Assembly (NCBI GenBank): GCA_947630255.1
Contig: CANRGU010000015.1
Location: 1 to 17,474 of the forward strand
Direction: 5' to 3'
Origin: an uncultured Clostridia bacterium
GTDB taxonomy: Bacteria > Bacillota > Clostridia > TANB77 > CAG-508
DNA length: 17,474 bases
Of the stretch, positions 1-7,597 are shown in pieces (positions within the stretch are counted from its first letter, which is position 1; each line of letters starts with the position of its first letter). The position numbers and the translations under genes were made by a program. The notes beneath the pieces are model-generated. The model saw nothing but the letters and a program-made list of their open reading frames with translations. It was not told the DNA's origin and ran no database searches.

Positions 1-997
1 ATTTTTCTACTAATGTTGTTGGAAATATATCATTTCCTGCAGGTACTGGCGTATGTGTTGTAAATATTGTTTTTGCAGTAACAATATCTTTTGCTATATT
101 AAATGATACCTTTTTTTCTTGCATTGTATTTTTAATTAGTTCTAATACTAAGAAAGAAGAATGTCCTTCATTCATGTGATATACAGTTGGATTAAGCCCT
201 AATTCTTTTAATAATGTTACTCCTCCTACTCCTAAAACTACCTCTTGCTGTATTCTCATTTCTTGGTCTCCACCATAAAGTCTTAATGTTATTTTTCTAT
301 ATTCTTCTGAATTTTCTTCTATGTCTGAATCTAATAAATACAAATTAACTCTTCCTACTGCTATTTTCCAAACTTTCAAAAGTAATTTCGAATTAGGCAT
401 TTTTATAGAAATAACTAAATCTTCTCCTGTTTCTTTCTTTACAGGAGATACTGGCAAATTATTTAATTCTATATCATGGTATATGCTCTCTTGCATACCA
501 TTATTATTTATGTTTTGATGGAAATAACCATTTTTATATAATAATCCTACAGCTACTAGCGGAAGACCTAGGTCACTTGAAGATTTCAAGTGATCTCCAG
601 ATAAAATTCCAAGTCCACCAGAATATATTGGAAGTATTTCATCTAATCCATATTCTGCAGAAAAATATGCAATTAAATCATTTTTATTTTCAGGATATGT
701 TCTACTAAACCAAGTATTTTTACTATTCATATATCCTGAAAAGTTTTCTACGTTTTTATTATATTCCTTTATAAATTCAGAATCCTCTGCAATTTTTTCT
801 AATTTTTCTTGGTCAACTTGTTTTAAAAATTTTACAGGATTTCTACCTATTCTTTCCCATAAATCTATATCAATTTTTTTGAATAATTTTAAATATTCTG
901 TATTCCATGACCACCATAAATTATTTGAAATTTCTGCTAATCTTTCTATTTTTTTAGGTAATTGTGGATTTACTGTAATTTTATTAAATATGTACAT
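1..997 (-). CDS. glgP: alpha-glucan (glycogen/maltodextrin) phosphorylase, N-terminal part
   Basis: Phosphorolysis of alpha-1,4-glucans to glucose-1-phosphate (GT35 family), cytoplasmic. Only the first 332 residues are inside the window; the C-terminal part with the pyridoxal-phosphate lysine lies beyond base 1. The N-terminus carries the DUF3417-type segment typical of the short 'alpha-glucan family phosphorylase' branch (NNLWWSWN near residue 26, then DLWERIGRNPVKFL). It continues into the phosphorylase core: YFSAEYGLDEILPIYSGGLG, GDHLKSSSDLGLPLVAVGLLY and, at the cut end, TTHTPVPAGNDIFPTTLVEK. The ATG at 995-997 is chosen because AAAGGAGG lies about 10 nt upstream. A promoter sits just ahead of it at 1061-1089, so it is probably transcribed independently of the kinase genes upstream. 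Family assignment is secure; whether glycogen or maltodextrin is the substrate cannot be told from this part. Confidence 0.93.
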   Translation of the reverse strand, partial: MYIFNKITVNPQLPKKIERLAEISNNLWWSWNTEYLKLFKKIDIDLWERIGRNPVKFLKQVDQEKLEKIAEDSEFIKEYNKNVENFSGYMNSKNTWFSRTYPENKNDLIAYFSAEYGLDEILPIYSGGLGILSGDHLKSSSDLGLPLVAVGLLYKNGYFHQNINNNGMQESIYHDIELNNLPVSPVKKETGEDLVISIKMPNSKLLLKVWKIAVGRVNLYLLDSDIEENSEEYRKITLRLYGGDQEMRIQQEVVLGVGGVTLLKELGLNPTVYHMNEGHSSFLVLELIKNTMQEKKVSFNIAKDIVTAKTIFTTHTPVPAGNDIFPTTLVEK

Positions 998-1060
998 TTG
1001 TAATGTACCTCCTTTGTGATTAAAAATAATTTTTCTTGTGTTATTAATTCAATATACTTT

Positions 1061-1089
1061 ATTATCTATTAAAATTTTTTCTTTGTCAA
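1061..1089 (-). promoter_or_regulatory. sigma-A-type promoter for glgP
   Basis: On the minus strand a perfect -35 TTGACA (1084-1089) is followed after exactly 17 nt by GATAAT (1061-1066), a 5/6 match to the -10 consensus. It lies about 65 nt upstream of the glgP start codon, in the gap after the pantothenate kinase gene. No obvious factor-independent terminator separates that gene from this promoter, so some read-through into glgP is possible. Confidence 0.7.
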
Positions 1090-1114
1090 TGTTAAATGTA
1101 ATAAATTTATATTT

Positions 1115-1909
1115 CTATTCTAAACTTTGTATTGCACCAATTGCAACAGCAAATTGTGGATTTTCTGGAATTGTATAATTTATTCCATGTGTTTTTTCTA
1201 TTTTTTTTAAGATATCTTTTACTACTGGAATACATACTATATTTCCAATTAGTACAACATCTTTTATTTCGTCATTAATTGTTGCAAATGCTGTCATCAT
1301 ACCAATTACTTCAAAAACCATATTTGTTATTCCCATTACTATATCTGCTTTGCTTGCATTTTTTGTTAATTTTCCAAAATTTGCAAGTGTTAGTTCTGGT
1401 GGCAATGTTTTTATATTATCATCTGTTAAATCTGCAATTCTTAAATCTATATTATTTAAATTTCCTTGTTTTGATAATTCCATTATTTCATCAAATGTTT
1501 TTATGCCTTCAAACCTATTGCAAAGATTTGTTAAAGTTCCTGCTCCTACACCTGTTCCACCTAAATGCTTAAATTCTCCATTTTCAGCTCTAATCAATGC
1601 TGTTCCTGTACCAATACTTGCAATAATAGCTTTTTCTTTTTTGCTTAAATAAAGTCCGCCTGTACCTATTGATATAAATTCTTCTACAATGTGAACTGGT
1701 ACATTATATTGACTAACATCTATTTTTTTAGCATTTATTCCTGTTATAACAATTTTATCAAATTTAGTAATATTATTTTTAGTTAAAAATTGGTTTAATA
1801 CTAGTTCATAATTTTTACTTTCTGAAATAATTTTATTTTTTATTTTATTTTCTTGATATTCAATTATTTTAATTGTTGAACTTCCTATATCTATTCCTAT
1901 AATATTCAT
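1115..1909 (-). CDS. coaW: type II pantothenate kinase
   Basis: Phosphorylates pantothenate, the first step of CoA synthesis, in the cytoplasm. The 264-aa protein has the acetate/sugar-kinase (BadF/actin-like) ATPase fold. Visible motifs: phosphate-1 loop GIDIGSSTIKI at residues 4-14, a VEEF segment corresponding to the catalytic Glu region, SIGTGTAL, GGTGVGAGTL, and a staphylococcal CoaW-like middle (QGNLNNIDLRIADL ... LTLANFGKL) and end (FAVAIGAIQSLE). A longer reading frame begins at 1924, but its first codons contain the Shine-Dalgarno sequence (AAGGAGA, 4 nt before the ATG at 1907-1909), so the inner ATG is the better start. It begins 16 nt after galK ends and is surely co-transcribed with it. 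Type II enzymes in staphylococci are not feedback-inhibited by CoA; whether this holds here is unknown. Confidence 0.9.
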   Translation of the reverse strand: MNIIGIDIGSSTIKIIEYQENKIKNKIISESKNYELVLNQFLTKNNITKFDKIVITGINAKKIDVSQYNVPVHIVEEFISIGTGGLYLSKKEKAIIASIGTGTALIRAENGEFKHLGGTGVGAGTLTNLCNRFEGIKTFDEIMELSKQGNLNNIDLRIADLTDDNIKTLPPELTLANFGKLTKNASKADIVMGITNMVFEVIGMMTAFATINDEIKDVVLIGNIVCIPVVKDILKKIEKTHGINYTIPENPQFAVAIGAIQSLE

Positions 1910-1925
1910 AAAATCTCCTTCCATT

Positions 1926-3089
1926 TTAAAGCTTAGTTGGTCCTCCTCCTATTTCAACAGCATAAAAATCTGCATTATAACCAATTTTATTTTTATATGC
2001 TTCTCCTACATTTTTTATAAATTCTTCTACTTTGTCTTTTTTTACTATGCTTACAGCACAGCCTCCAAATCCTACTCCTGTCATCCTTGCTCCTATAACG
2101 CCTTCTTGTTTTAAGCTCTCTTCCACTAATGTGTCTAGTTCTTTACCTGTTACTTCATAATCATCTCTTAATGAATTGTGTGATTCTATCATTAATTTTC
2201 CTAATAAATCTATTTTGTTTTCTTGTAATGCCTTAACAGCTTTTATTGTTCTTTGATTTTCATATACTGCATGTTTTGCTCTTTTTTTTCTGTTTTCATC
2301 TTTTATTAAATATTTATTTTCTTCAAATTCTTGTTCTGTAAGTTCTCCAAGTGTTTTAATATTTAACTTTTCTTGCAACTCTGTTAATGCTTTTTCACAT
2401 TCTGCTCTTCTTTTATTATATTTAGAATCGCCTAATCCTCTTTTTTTATTTGTATTCATTATAACTATTTTTTCATCTTTTAATATAGCAGGTGCATATT
2501 CATATTGTAAATTTGCTGTATCTAAAAATATTGCACAGTCTTTTTTTCCATTTGCTATTATAAATTGATCCATTATTCCACAATTTACACCAACATATTG
2601 ATTTTCTGCTTTCTGCCCTAACAATGCTAGTTTTACCATGTCTAAATTCAAGTTGAATAAATCTTTTAATACAAAACCTGTTAGTACTTCTATAGAAGCT
2701 GATGATGAAAGTCCTGCTCCATTTGGTATAGTTCCATTATATAAAATATCAAATCCTGTTTCTATATTGTATCCTTCACTTTTTAAAGCCCAAATCATTG
2801 ATTTAGGATAATTAATCCAATCTTCTTTTGGATCATATTTTAATTCATCTATTGAACTTTCTAGAATTCCTAATTGTTCAAAATTCATTGAATAGAATCT
2901 TAATTTATTATCATTTCTTTTTCTTGCAACTGCATATGTACCCATTGTAAGTGCGCATGGGAAAACATGTCCTCCGTTATAATCTGTGTGCTCTCCTATT
3001 AAATTAACTCTTCCTGGTGCAAAATATACTTTGATATCTCCATTATTTCCAAATAATTCTACAAATTTAGATTTTATTTTTTCTTTCAT
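1926..3089 (-). CDS. galK: galactokinase
   Basis: ATP-dependent phosphorylation of galactose to galactose-1-phosphate, the entry step of the Leloir pathway. The length of 387 aa is standard. GHMP-kinase signatures are complete: galactose-binding PGRVNLIGEHTDYNGG at residues 25-40 (including E33, H34, D36), the ATP loop PNGAGLSSSAS at 122-132, the catalytic Asp in GIMDQF (D174), and the C-terminal motif MTGVGFGGCAVS. The start has AGGAG upstream, and a plausible promoter lies at 3138-3167. It is the first gene of a two-gene unit with coaW. galT and galE are not in the window, so the rest of the pathway must be encoded elsewhere. Confidence 0.96.
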   Translation of the reverse strand: MKEKIKSKFVELFGNNGDIKVYFAPGRVNLIGEHTDYNGGHVFPCALTMGTYAVARKRNDNKLRFYSMNFEQLGILESSIDELKYDPKEDWINYPKSMIWALKSEGYNIETGFDILYNGTIPNGAGLSSSASIEVLTGFVLKDLFNLNLDMVKLALLGQKAENQYVGVNCGIMDQFIIANGKKDCAIFLDTANLQYEYAPAILKDEKIVIMNTNKKRGLGDSKYNKRRAECEKALTELQEKLNIKTLGELTEQEFEENKYLIKDENRKKRAKHAVYENQRTIKAVKALQENKIDLLGKLMIESHNSLRDDYEVTGKELDTLVEESLKQEGVIGARMTGVGFGGCAVSIVKKDKVEEFIKNVGEAYKNKIGYNADFYAVEIGGGPTKL

Positions 3090-3137
3090 TTCATACTCCT
3101 ATAAAATAATAAATTTTAATATTACTTCATCAAAAAT

Positions 3138-3167
3138 ATTTTATCATAAAAGTTTTTTTTAAATCAA
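3138..3167 (-). promoter_or_regulatory. probable promoter for galK-coaW
   Basis: Minus-strand -35 TTGATT (3162-3167), an 18-nt spacer, and -10 TAAAAT (3138-3143), about 50 nt before the galK ATG. The match is good, but AT-rich sequence gives many chance hits. Confidence 0.5.
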
Positions 3168-3174
3168 CTACTTA

Positions 3175-3252
3175 GTTTAATTTTTAGAGTGATATAATTA
3201 CCAGTCAGAATTAAAACCGTAGAGATTTTGAGCGACGACTCAAGGCGACCCG
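3175..3252. other. GC-rich structured island, possible small RNA or remnant element
   Basis: Between galK and the next gene is a patch unlike its AT-rich surroundings. Positions 3217-3252 are about half G+C and contain a 5-bp hairpin, TTGAG-CGACGA-CTCAA (3228-3243 region). The adjoining segment 3175-3217 has near-inverted ends, GTTTAATT at 3175 and AATTAAAAC ending at 3217 (8 pairs with one bulged base). An extended -10 TGATATAAT (3190-3198) on the plus strand would start a transcript near 3205 running through the GC-rich part. It does not encode a convincing protein and has no T-run for a standard terminator. I do not recognise it. Confidence 0.35.
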
Positions 3253-3275
3253 TAAAAAATAAAGATATAGAGATG

Positions 3276-4121
3276 TTAATAAATATAATCTTCTGCATCT
3301 TTTGGTATTTGTAAATTATTATCTGAATATTCATAGAACTCACTATATGTAACATAACCTATTGTATCATTTATATAAGCTGAGCTTTCATATTCAATAA
3401 GATTATAAGTCTCCATATCTATATATAATTTAATTACACCATCCCAACGTACATTTTCTCCAGAATAATTATTAAAGTCTCCATTCCAATTTGCAATAAT
3501 TTCATAACATTGATATCCATTTCTTGAAATATCTTCATTATATCCATAATTCCATTTATAATCTTCGTCAGTAATTTCAAAATCAACCGCAAAAGCAACA
3601 AAATCTGCATCACTGTTCATCCAAAGTGATGAATTTTCACTATTCTTTTCAGTTTCTCCAGTAGAATAAATATATTTATACTTTTTTTGTAGTCCTCCAG
3701 TATATGCCCAACATTCATAAAAGTTATCATATTCGCTTAAAAAACACATTTTATTTAAATCTATTGTAGTCTTTTTACAATCCGAACCATTTGATGTTTC
3801 AACAATATATTTTTGTTTTCCTAATGAATCAAGCATATTATTATAAATTTCTGCTACTCTACCATGAGTTTTACTCATGTAATATTTAGACATATTTATA
3901 TAATTATTATTAATAGTTATATTTTCCTTTACTTCATTATTATCCTTTGGCAAATTTTGATTAATATTATTAATTGGATTATAATGTTCTGCTATTGTAA
4001 TATTAGATGTTTCATTCTCTCCTTGTATGATTTTCCAACAAAATATACCTATACCTGATATTATAATAATTATTAACATTACTAAAATAATTGTTATTAA
4101 ATTTTCTTTTATAAAATTCAT
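3276..4121 (-). CDS. membrane-anchored extracytoplasmic protein, unknown function
   Basis: 281 aa. One strongly hydrophobic segment at about residues 8-29 follows a short basic N-terminus, giving an N-terminal membrane anchor with the rest outside; there is no lipobox cysteine in the right place. A low-complexity Asn/Glu-rich linker (about 30-75) precedes a soluble domain rich in Tyr, Trp and Asp. The last third (WDGVIKLYIDMETYNLIEYE ... NNLQIPKDAEDYIY) alternates strand-like segments in a way reminiscent of LolA/LppX-like convex beta-sheet domains, but that is an impression rather than a recognised motif. The start has only a weak GGGGGT ribosome site. The coding frame is credible from its length and the anchor-linker-domain layout. 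The neighbouring gene upstream (4219-4677) is also a membrane protein of unknown function. Confidence 0.75.
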   Translation of the reverse strand: MNFIKENLITIILVMLIIIIISGIGIFCWKIIQGENETSNITIAEHYNPINNINQNLPKDNNEVKENITINNNYINMSKYYMSKTHGRVAEIYNNMLDSLGKQKYIVETSNGSDCKKTTIDLNKMCFLSEYDNFYECWAYTGGLQKKYKYIYSTGETEKNSENSSLWMNSDADFVAFAVDFEITDEDYKWNYGYNEDISRNGYQCYEIIANWNGDFNNYSGENVRWDGVIKLYIDMETYNLIEYESSAYINDTIGYVTYSEFYEYSDNNLQIPKDAEDYIY

Positions 4122-4218
4122 TTGTGTTTACCCCCGTTATTTTTTACTTTCTTACTTAATATTTATTATATGTCTTTTTTCTATTCTTCCTCTAACCATG
4201 TAATGTTAGTTACATATA

Positions 4219-4677
4219 CTATTTATCACTACTACCATAAAACCATTCTGTATTTTTTATATCTTGTTTTATCTTTCTATGATTTTTATCACTACCTATA
4301 TTTTTGTTTCTAATTTTTGCTCCTGCTTTCATATACATACCACATTCTACAAGCACTGCATAAAAAGACATTATTGGAGGAACGATGAACTCAATTAATA
4401 AAGCTCCTAATCCCCACAAATATCCTGTTATTACTTCTGGTTGTTTTTTTATATTTAATATTATCATTATAATTGAACCCACTGCTAAAATAAGTTGTGC
4501 ATAACCAATTGTTCTAGAAAGCACAGGATAATACTCTGAGTTAACATTTGCTCCATTAAATATAGCTATTATATTAGAACCTAATTGTAATAAAACTAAA
4601 ACTACTAGTAATATTTTTAAAACTCCAACTATAAAGAGTCCATATCCAAAAATTTCATTTACTTTTTTAACACTCAT
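4219..4677 (-). CDS. small integral membrane protein, unknown function
   Basis: 152 aa with three or four hydrophobic segments (about residues 11-32, 56-74 and one long stretch at 82-110 that could be two short helices). The C-terminal tail of about 40 residues is basic and polar. The ATG is preceded by AGAGGT at good spacing. It lies 44 nt after the glycosyltransferase gene and 97 nt before the anchored protein at 3276-4121, so it may be the tail of the long upstream operon or the first gene of a small pair. No family is recognised. The segment order would fit a generic four-helix membrane protein, and I assign no function. Confidence 0.75.
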   Translation of the reverse strand: MSVKKVNEIFGYGLFIVGVLKILLVVLVLLQLGSNIIAIFNGANVNSEYYPVLSRTIGYAQLILAVGSIIMIILNIKKQPEVITGYLWGLGALLIEFIVPPIMSFYAVLVECGMYMKAGAKIRNKNIGSDKNHRKIKQDIKNTEWFYGSSDK

Positions 4678-4721
4678 ATTTTACCTCTTTTTTTCTTTTG
4701 AACTATTCTTATGTTTTAATT

Positions 4722-5867
4722 TTAAACTGGATAGGCATTGCTTCCAGGTCCTTCTTTTACTGGATTTTCTTCATTGTTCATTATTGAATTTATTAGTAAT
4801 TCTAAATTTTTTGTTGCATTTTCTGCTGTCCAAATATTTGAAATTGTTCTATATGCATTTATAGAAAATTTTTCTCTCTTTTCTTTGTTTTCAATTAATT
4901 CAACTGTTTTATTATATAAATCTTCAAAATTTAAATAATAATACCCATTGTTGTTATTGTTTATTAAAAATGGGATCGCTCCAATCTCTTTATATGCAAT
5001 TACCGCACAGCCACTATTCATTGCTTCATTTATTACTACTCCCCACCTTTCAATTCGACCACTAGTGCATATAAATATATTAGATTTTTCCATGTAATCT
5101 CTAACTTTATGACTATCTACAGCACCGATTAATTTAATTTCTTTTTCTAAATTATATTTATTAATTTGACTTTTAATTTTATCAAACAATGGTCCATTAC
5201 CTAACATTTCAATCCCGAATTTATATCCATTTTTCTTTAATTCTCTTGCTAACTTAACCATATCTTCTGGATGTTTCCATTTTATAAATCGTCCTACCCA
5301 AATTATTTTTACTTTTTCATTTTGCTTTTTTTCTAATAATTCTTTTTCATCATAAAACTTTGTTTCAGGGAAGTATCCCCATTTAAAGCACTTGTTTATA
5401 TACATACCGAATTTATTAAAATCTTTTGGTCCATATCCACTTGAGCATAGCAAATACAAATTTTTATTCTTTTTGTATTTGAAATGCTTGTTATATACTA
5501 TTTTTAAGTTCTTAAAATCAAATATACTAAATATTCCTTTATAAAATATTCTAGCATAATATCGAAATGTTAGTTTATCTTGTTTTAATCTTTCTATTAT
5601 ATATTCATCAGTTTTTGTAGAACCAATTATAACTACATCGCTGTCTACTGCAAGTTTCATTGCTTCTCTATACTTTTCTTTACTTTCATATGCTTTTAAA
5701 ACAAATGGATATTTGCTGTCCATCTCCTCATATCCTAAATTGATTCTTTCTTCTGGCATTTTAACTGTTGAAACAAATTTAAAGTCATTTCCGTACTTTT
5801 TGTGCATTTCTAAGCAAAATGGCAATTGATGATGTGTTAAAAAATTAGTATAAAATGATATTTTCAT
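4722..5867 (-). CDS. glycosyltransferase, GT4-like (group 1)
   Basis: 381-aa GT-B-fold glycosyltransferase, probably transferring a sugar from a nucleotide-sugar donor to a cell-envelope glycolipid or polysaccharide; the acceptor cannot be predicted. The N-terminal domain starts with a Rossmann-type strand (MKISFYTNFLTHHQLPF). The C-terminal donor-binding domain starts near KVKIIWVGRFIKWKHPEDM, then GNGPL, and contains the family E-x7-E signature in IERWGVVINEAMNSGCAVIA followed by GAIPFLI. No membrane segment or signal peptide is seen, so it acts at the inner face of the membrane. It is the last or next-to-last gene of the run that starts at 12164, beginning 17 nt after pdxY. The start is supported by GAGGAAA upstream. 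Confidence 0.88.
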   Translation of the reverse strand: MKISFYTNFLTHHQLPFCLEMHKKYGNDFKFVSTVKMPEERINLGYEEMDSKYPFVLKAYESKEKYREAMKLAVDSDVVIIGSTKTDEYIIERLKQDKLTFRYYARIFYKGIFSIFDFKNLKIVYNKHFKYKKNKNLYLLCSSGYGPKDFNKFGMYINKCFKWGYFPETKFYDEKELLEKKQNEKVKIIWVGRFIKWKHPEDMVKLARELKKNGYKFGIEMLGNGPLFDKIKSQINKYNLEKEIKLIGAVDSHKVRDYMEKSNIFICTSGRIERWGVVINEAMNSGCAVIAYKEIGAIPFLINNNNNGYYYLNFEDLYNKTVELIENKEKREKFSINAYRTISNIWTAENATKNLELLINSIMNNEENPVKEGPGSNAYPV

Positions 5868-5884
5868 TGTGTTTCCTCACTTTG

Positions 5885-6721
5885 TTATTTTTGTAATCTA
5901 TTTATCAAATATGGTATTTTAATTTCAAAATTAACTCCATATGCGTCTTCTTTATTTGTCTTATATGTGTCATTTATAGTTTCCCAAACATAATCTACTG
6001 CTATTTTTAGGCTTTCTTCTAATGTGTTATTATTCACTACCATTGCTCCAACCAATGTACTAGAAAATATATCTCCTGTTCCGTGATATTTAACAGGAAT
6101 TTTTTCTTTAAAATATGTAAAGAATTCATTAGTTTCTTTATTATATGACATTACACCTAATTCGTTACTTTTAAAACTTACACCTGTAAGTATAGCTTGC
6201 TTAGGTCCTAAATTAGTTAATTCTACTAATATCTCTTTTATTTCTTTTTCTGTATAATTTTCTTTATATTGTCTTTCTAACATATAACTTGCTTCTGTAA
6301 GATTTGGTACAACTATATCAGCCATTCTACATAATTCTTTCATTTCTAGTGCAAATTTTTGATTAAATCCAGTATATAATTTACCATTATCCCCCATTAC
6401 TGGATCTATAAATATAAAGTTATCATTGGTTTTGAACTGTTTGAAAAAATCTTTTAACATATTTATTTGTTCAATTGATCCTAAATAACCTGTATATATA
6501 GCATCAAAATTGAATTTTTCTTTTTCCCAATGTTCTGCAATTTTAGGTATATCATTACTTAAATCTCTAAAAGTAAAACCTTTAAACATTGTATGTGTTG
6601 AAAGTACGGCTGTTGGTAAAACTGCCGCTTCTACTCCCATTGCTGATATTATTGGAAGTGCTACCGTAAGTGAGCACTTTCCTACACATGAAATATCTTG
6701 AATTGTTACTATTCTTTTCAT
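5885..6721 (-). CDS. pdxY: pyridoxal/pyridoxamine kinase (PdxY-like)
   Basis: Phosphorylates pyridoxal, and perhaps pyridoxine or pyridoxamine, to the 5'-phosphate in vitamin B6 salvage; cytoplasmic. 278 aa, the usual size for the ribokinase-like PdxK/PdxY family. Visible features: the N-terminal substrate-binding stretch QDISCVGKCSLTVALPI, the S-T-H-T segment near residues 41-44, YTGYLGS (76-82), DPVMGDNGKLY (106-116), VPNLTEAS (138-145), and the anion-hole/catalytic motif GTGD (214-217, D217 being the expected base). The gene is 13 nt downstream of the YwaF-family gene and 17 nt upstream of the glycosyltransferase, so it is operonic. The 'SCVGKCS' start is characteristic of the firmicute branch annotated as pyridoxamine kinase, so substrate preference is less certain than the family. 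Confidence 0.9.
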   Translation of the reverse strand: MKRIVTIQDISCVGKCSLTVALPIISAMGVEAAVLPTAVLSTHTMFKGFTFRDLSNDIPKIAEHWEKEKFNFDAIYTGYLGSIEQINMLKDFFKQFKTNDNFIFIDPVMGDNGKLYTGFNQKFALEMKELCRMADIVVPNLTEASYMLERQYKENYTEKEIKEILVELTNLGPKQAILTGVSFKSNELGVMSYNKETNEFFTYFKEKIPVKYHGTGDIFSSTLVGAMVVNNNTLEESLKIAVDYVWETINDTYKTNKEDAYGVNFEIKIPYLINRLQK

Positions 6722-6734
6722 TAACTTTTCTCTC

Positions 6735-7535
6735 CTATTTTACCTCATTTAATATATCTTCTTTATTTGTTACTTCTACAAATCTTTTAGTTTCTTTTCC
6801 ATTATTTTTATTTTCAAATTGCTTATCTACAGCATAAACAATATAAAATGGCAATGTAGCCTGAATCAATACCATAACTATTGGGAAAAGCTTTCCTGAT
6901 AGCCTATATATTACTTCTATAAAAGTACCAGGATAATTTTGTGAAATAAACATTAAATTACTATCAAATATTAAATTTACAATATATGCTATACTGCTTA
7001 TTATAACTATTGTTGCAGAATAATATATAATATCTTTTTTTTCGATTGTAATATATTTTGTCATTAGCATTAATAATCCTATATATACCATCATTCCATG
7101 TAATATAAAGCTATGTATACTTATAAAATGAATTGCAGGATAATTTGTAAGTGATGTAAGTGGTATTAACAAAAATGTTATTCCTGCTATAATTCCTCCT
7201 GTAGATAAAAACACATCTCCAGTTCTTTTTAATTTTCCTTTGCAATATCCACTCAATATTCCTGCGTATAATACAAGACTACAAAAATATAATGGTACAT
7301 ACTTATTTATAGCTTTAAATCCATAATTTTTTATATTAAATATAATTTTTATTATCTCTAAAATCCACAAAATAATTGTACTTTTCTTAATAATTCTTTT
7401 TACTTCATTTTTTTCTAAATTCCTTGTTTCTTTTAGTGCTATTACTATACAAATTACTGTTATTGCAAGTAGTATAAAATGCTCTATTGAAAACATACCA
7501 CAAGAAACAACTTCACTTGAATTTTTAAACAACAT
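6735..7535 (-). CDS. YwaF/TMEM164-family integral membrane protein
   Basis: 266 aa with about seven hydrophobic helices spread over residues 15-240. The motif order matches the YwaF (TIGR02206) family: a conserved early helix with SIEHFILLAI, a central YVPLYFCSLVLYAGI helix, and ISIHSFILHGMMVYIGLLML with the conserved His-Gly. TMEM164 homologues in animals are reported to have an acyltransferase-like role in lipid remodelling; the bacterial function is unknown. The start has GAGGGG at suitable spacing and follows the fic gene by 62 nt; pdxY follows within 13 nt. The C-terminal tail after the last helix is charged (KQFENKNNGKETKR). The family call is from remembered motif layout, hence moderate certainty. 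Confidence 0.72.
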   Translation of the reverse strand: MLFKNSSEVVSCGMFSIEHFILLAITVICIVIALKETRNLEKNEVKRIIKKSTIILWILEIIKIIFNIKNYGFKAINKYVPLYFCSLVLYAGILSGYCKGKLKRTGDVFLSTGGIIAGITFLLIPLTSLTNYPAIHFISIHSFILHGMMVYIGLLMLMTKYITIEKKDIIYYSATIVIISSIAYIVNLIFDSNLMFISQNYPGTFIEVIYRLSGKLFPIVMVLIQATLPFYIVYAVDKQFENKNNGKETKRFVEVTNKEDILNEVK

Positions 7536-7597
7536 TATTAGTACCCCTCTATGCTTAATGTTCTATTTCTTCTGAATCTTTTGATATTTCTTTACTT

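Noticed and set aside
3175..3217. Single CRISPR repeat or array
   Set aside because: Only one copy, no spacer-repeat periodicity, and no cas genes in the window; kept only as a speculative note on the island.
3164..3355. 63-aa minus-strand open frame overlapping the end of the 281-aa protein gene
   Set aside because: It runs through the GC-rich island and the 3' end of a better gene, has no ribosome site, and its translation shows no family features.
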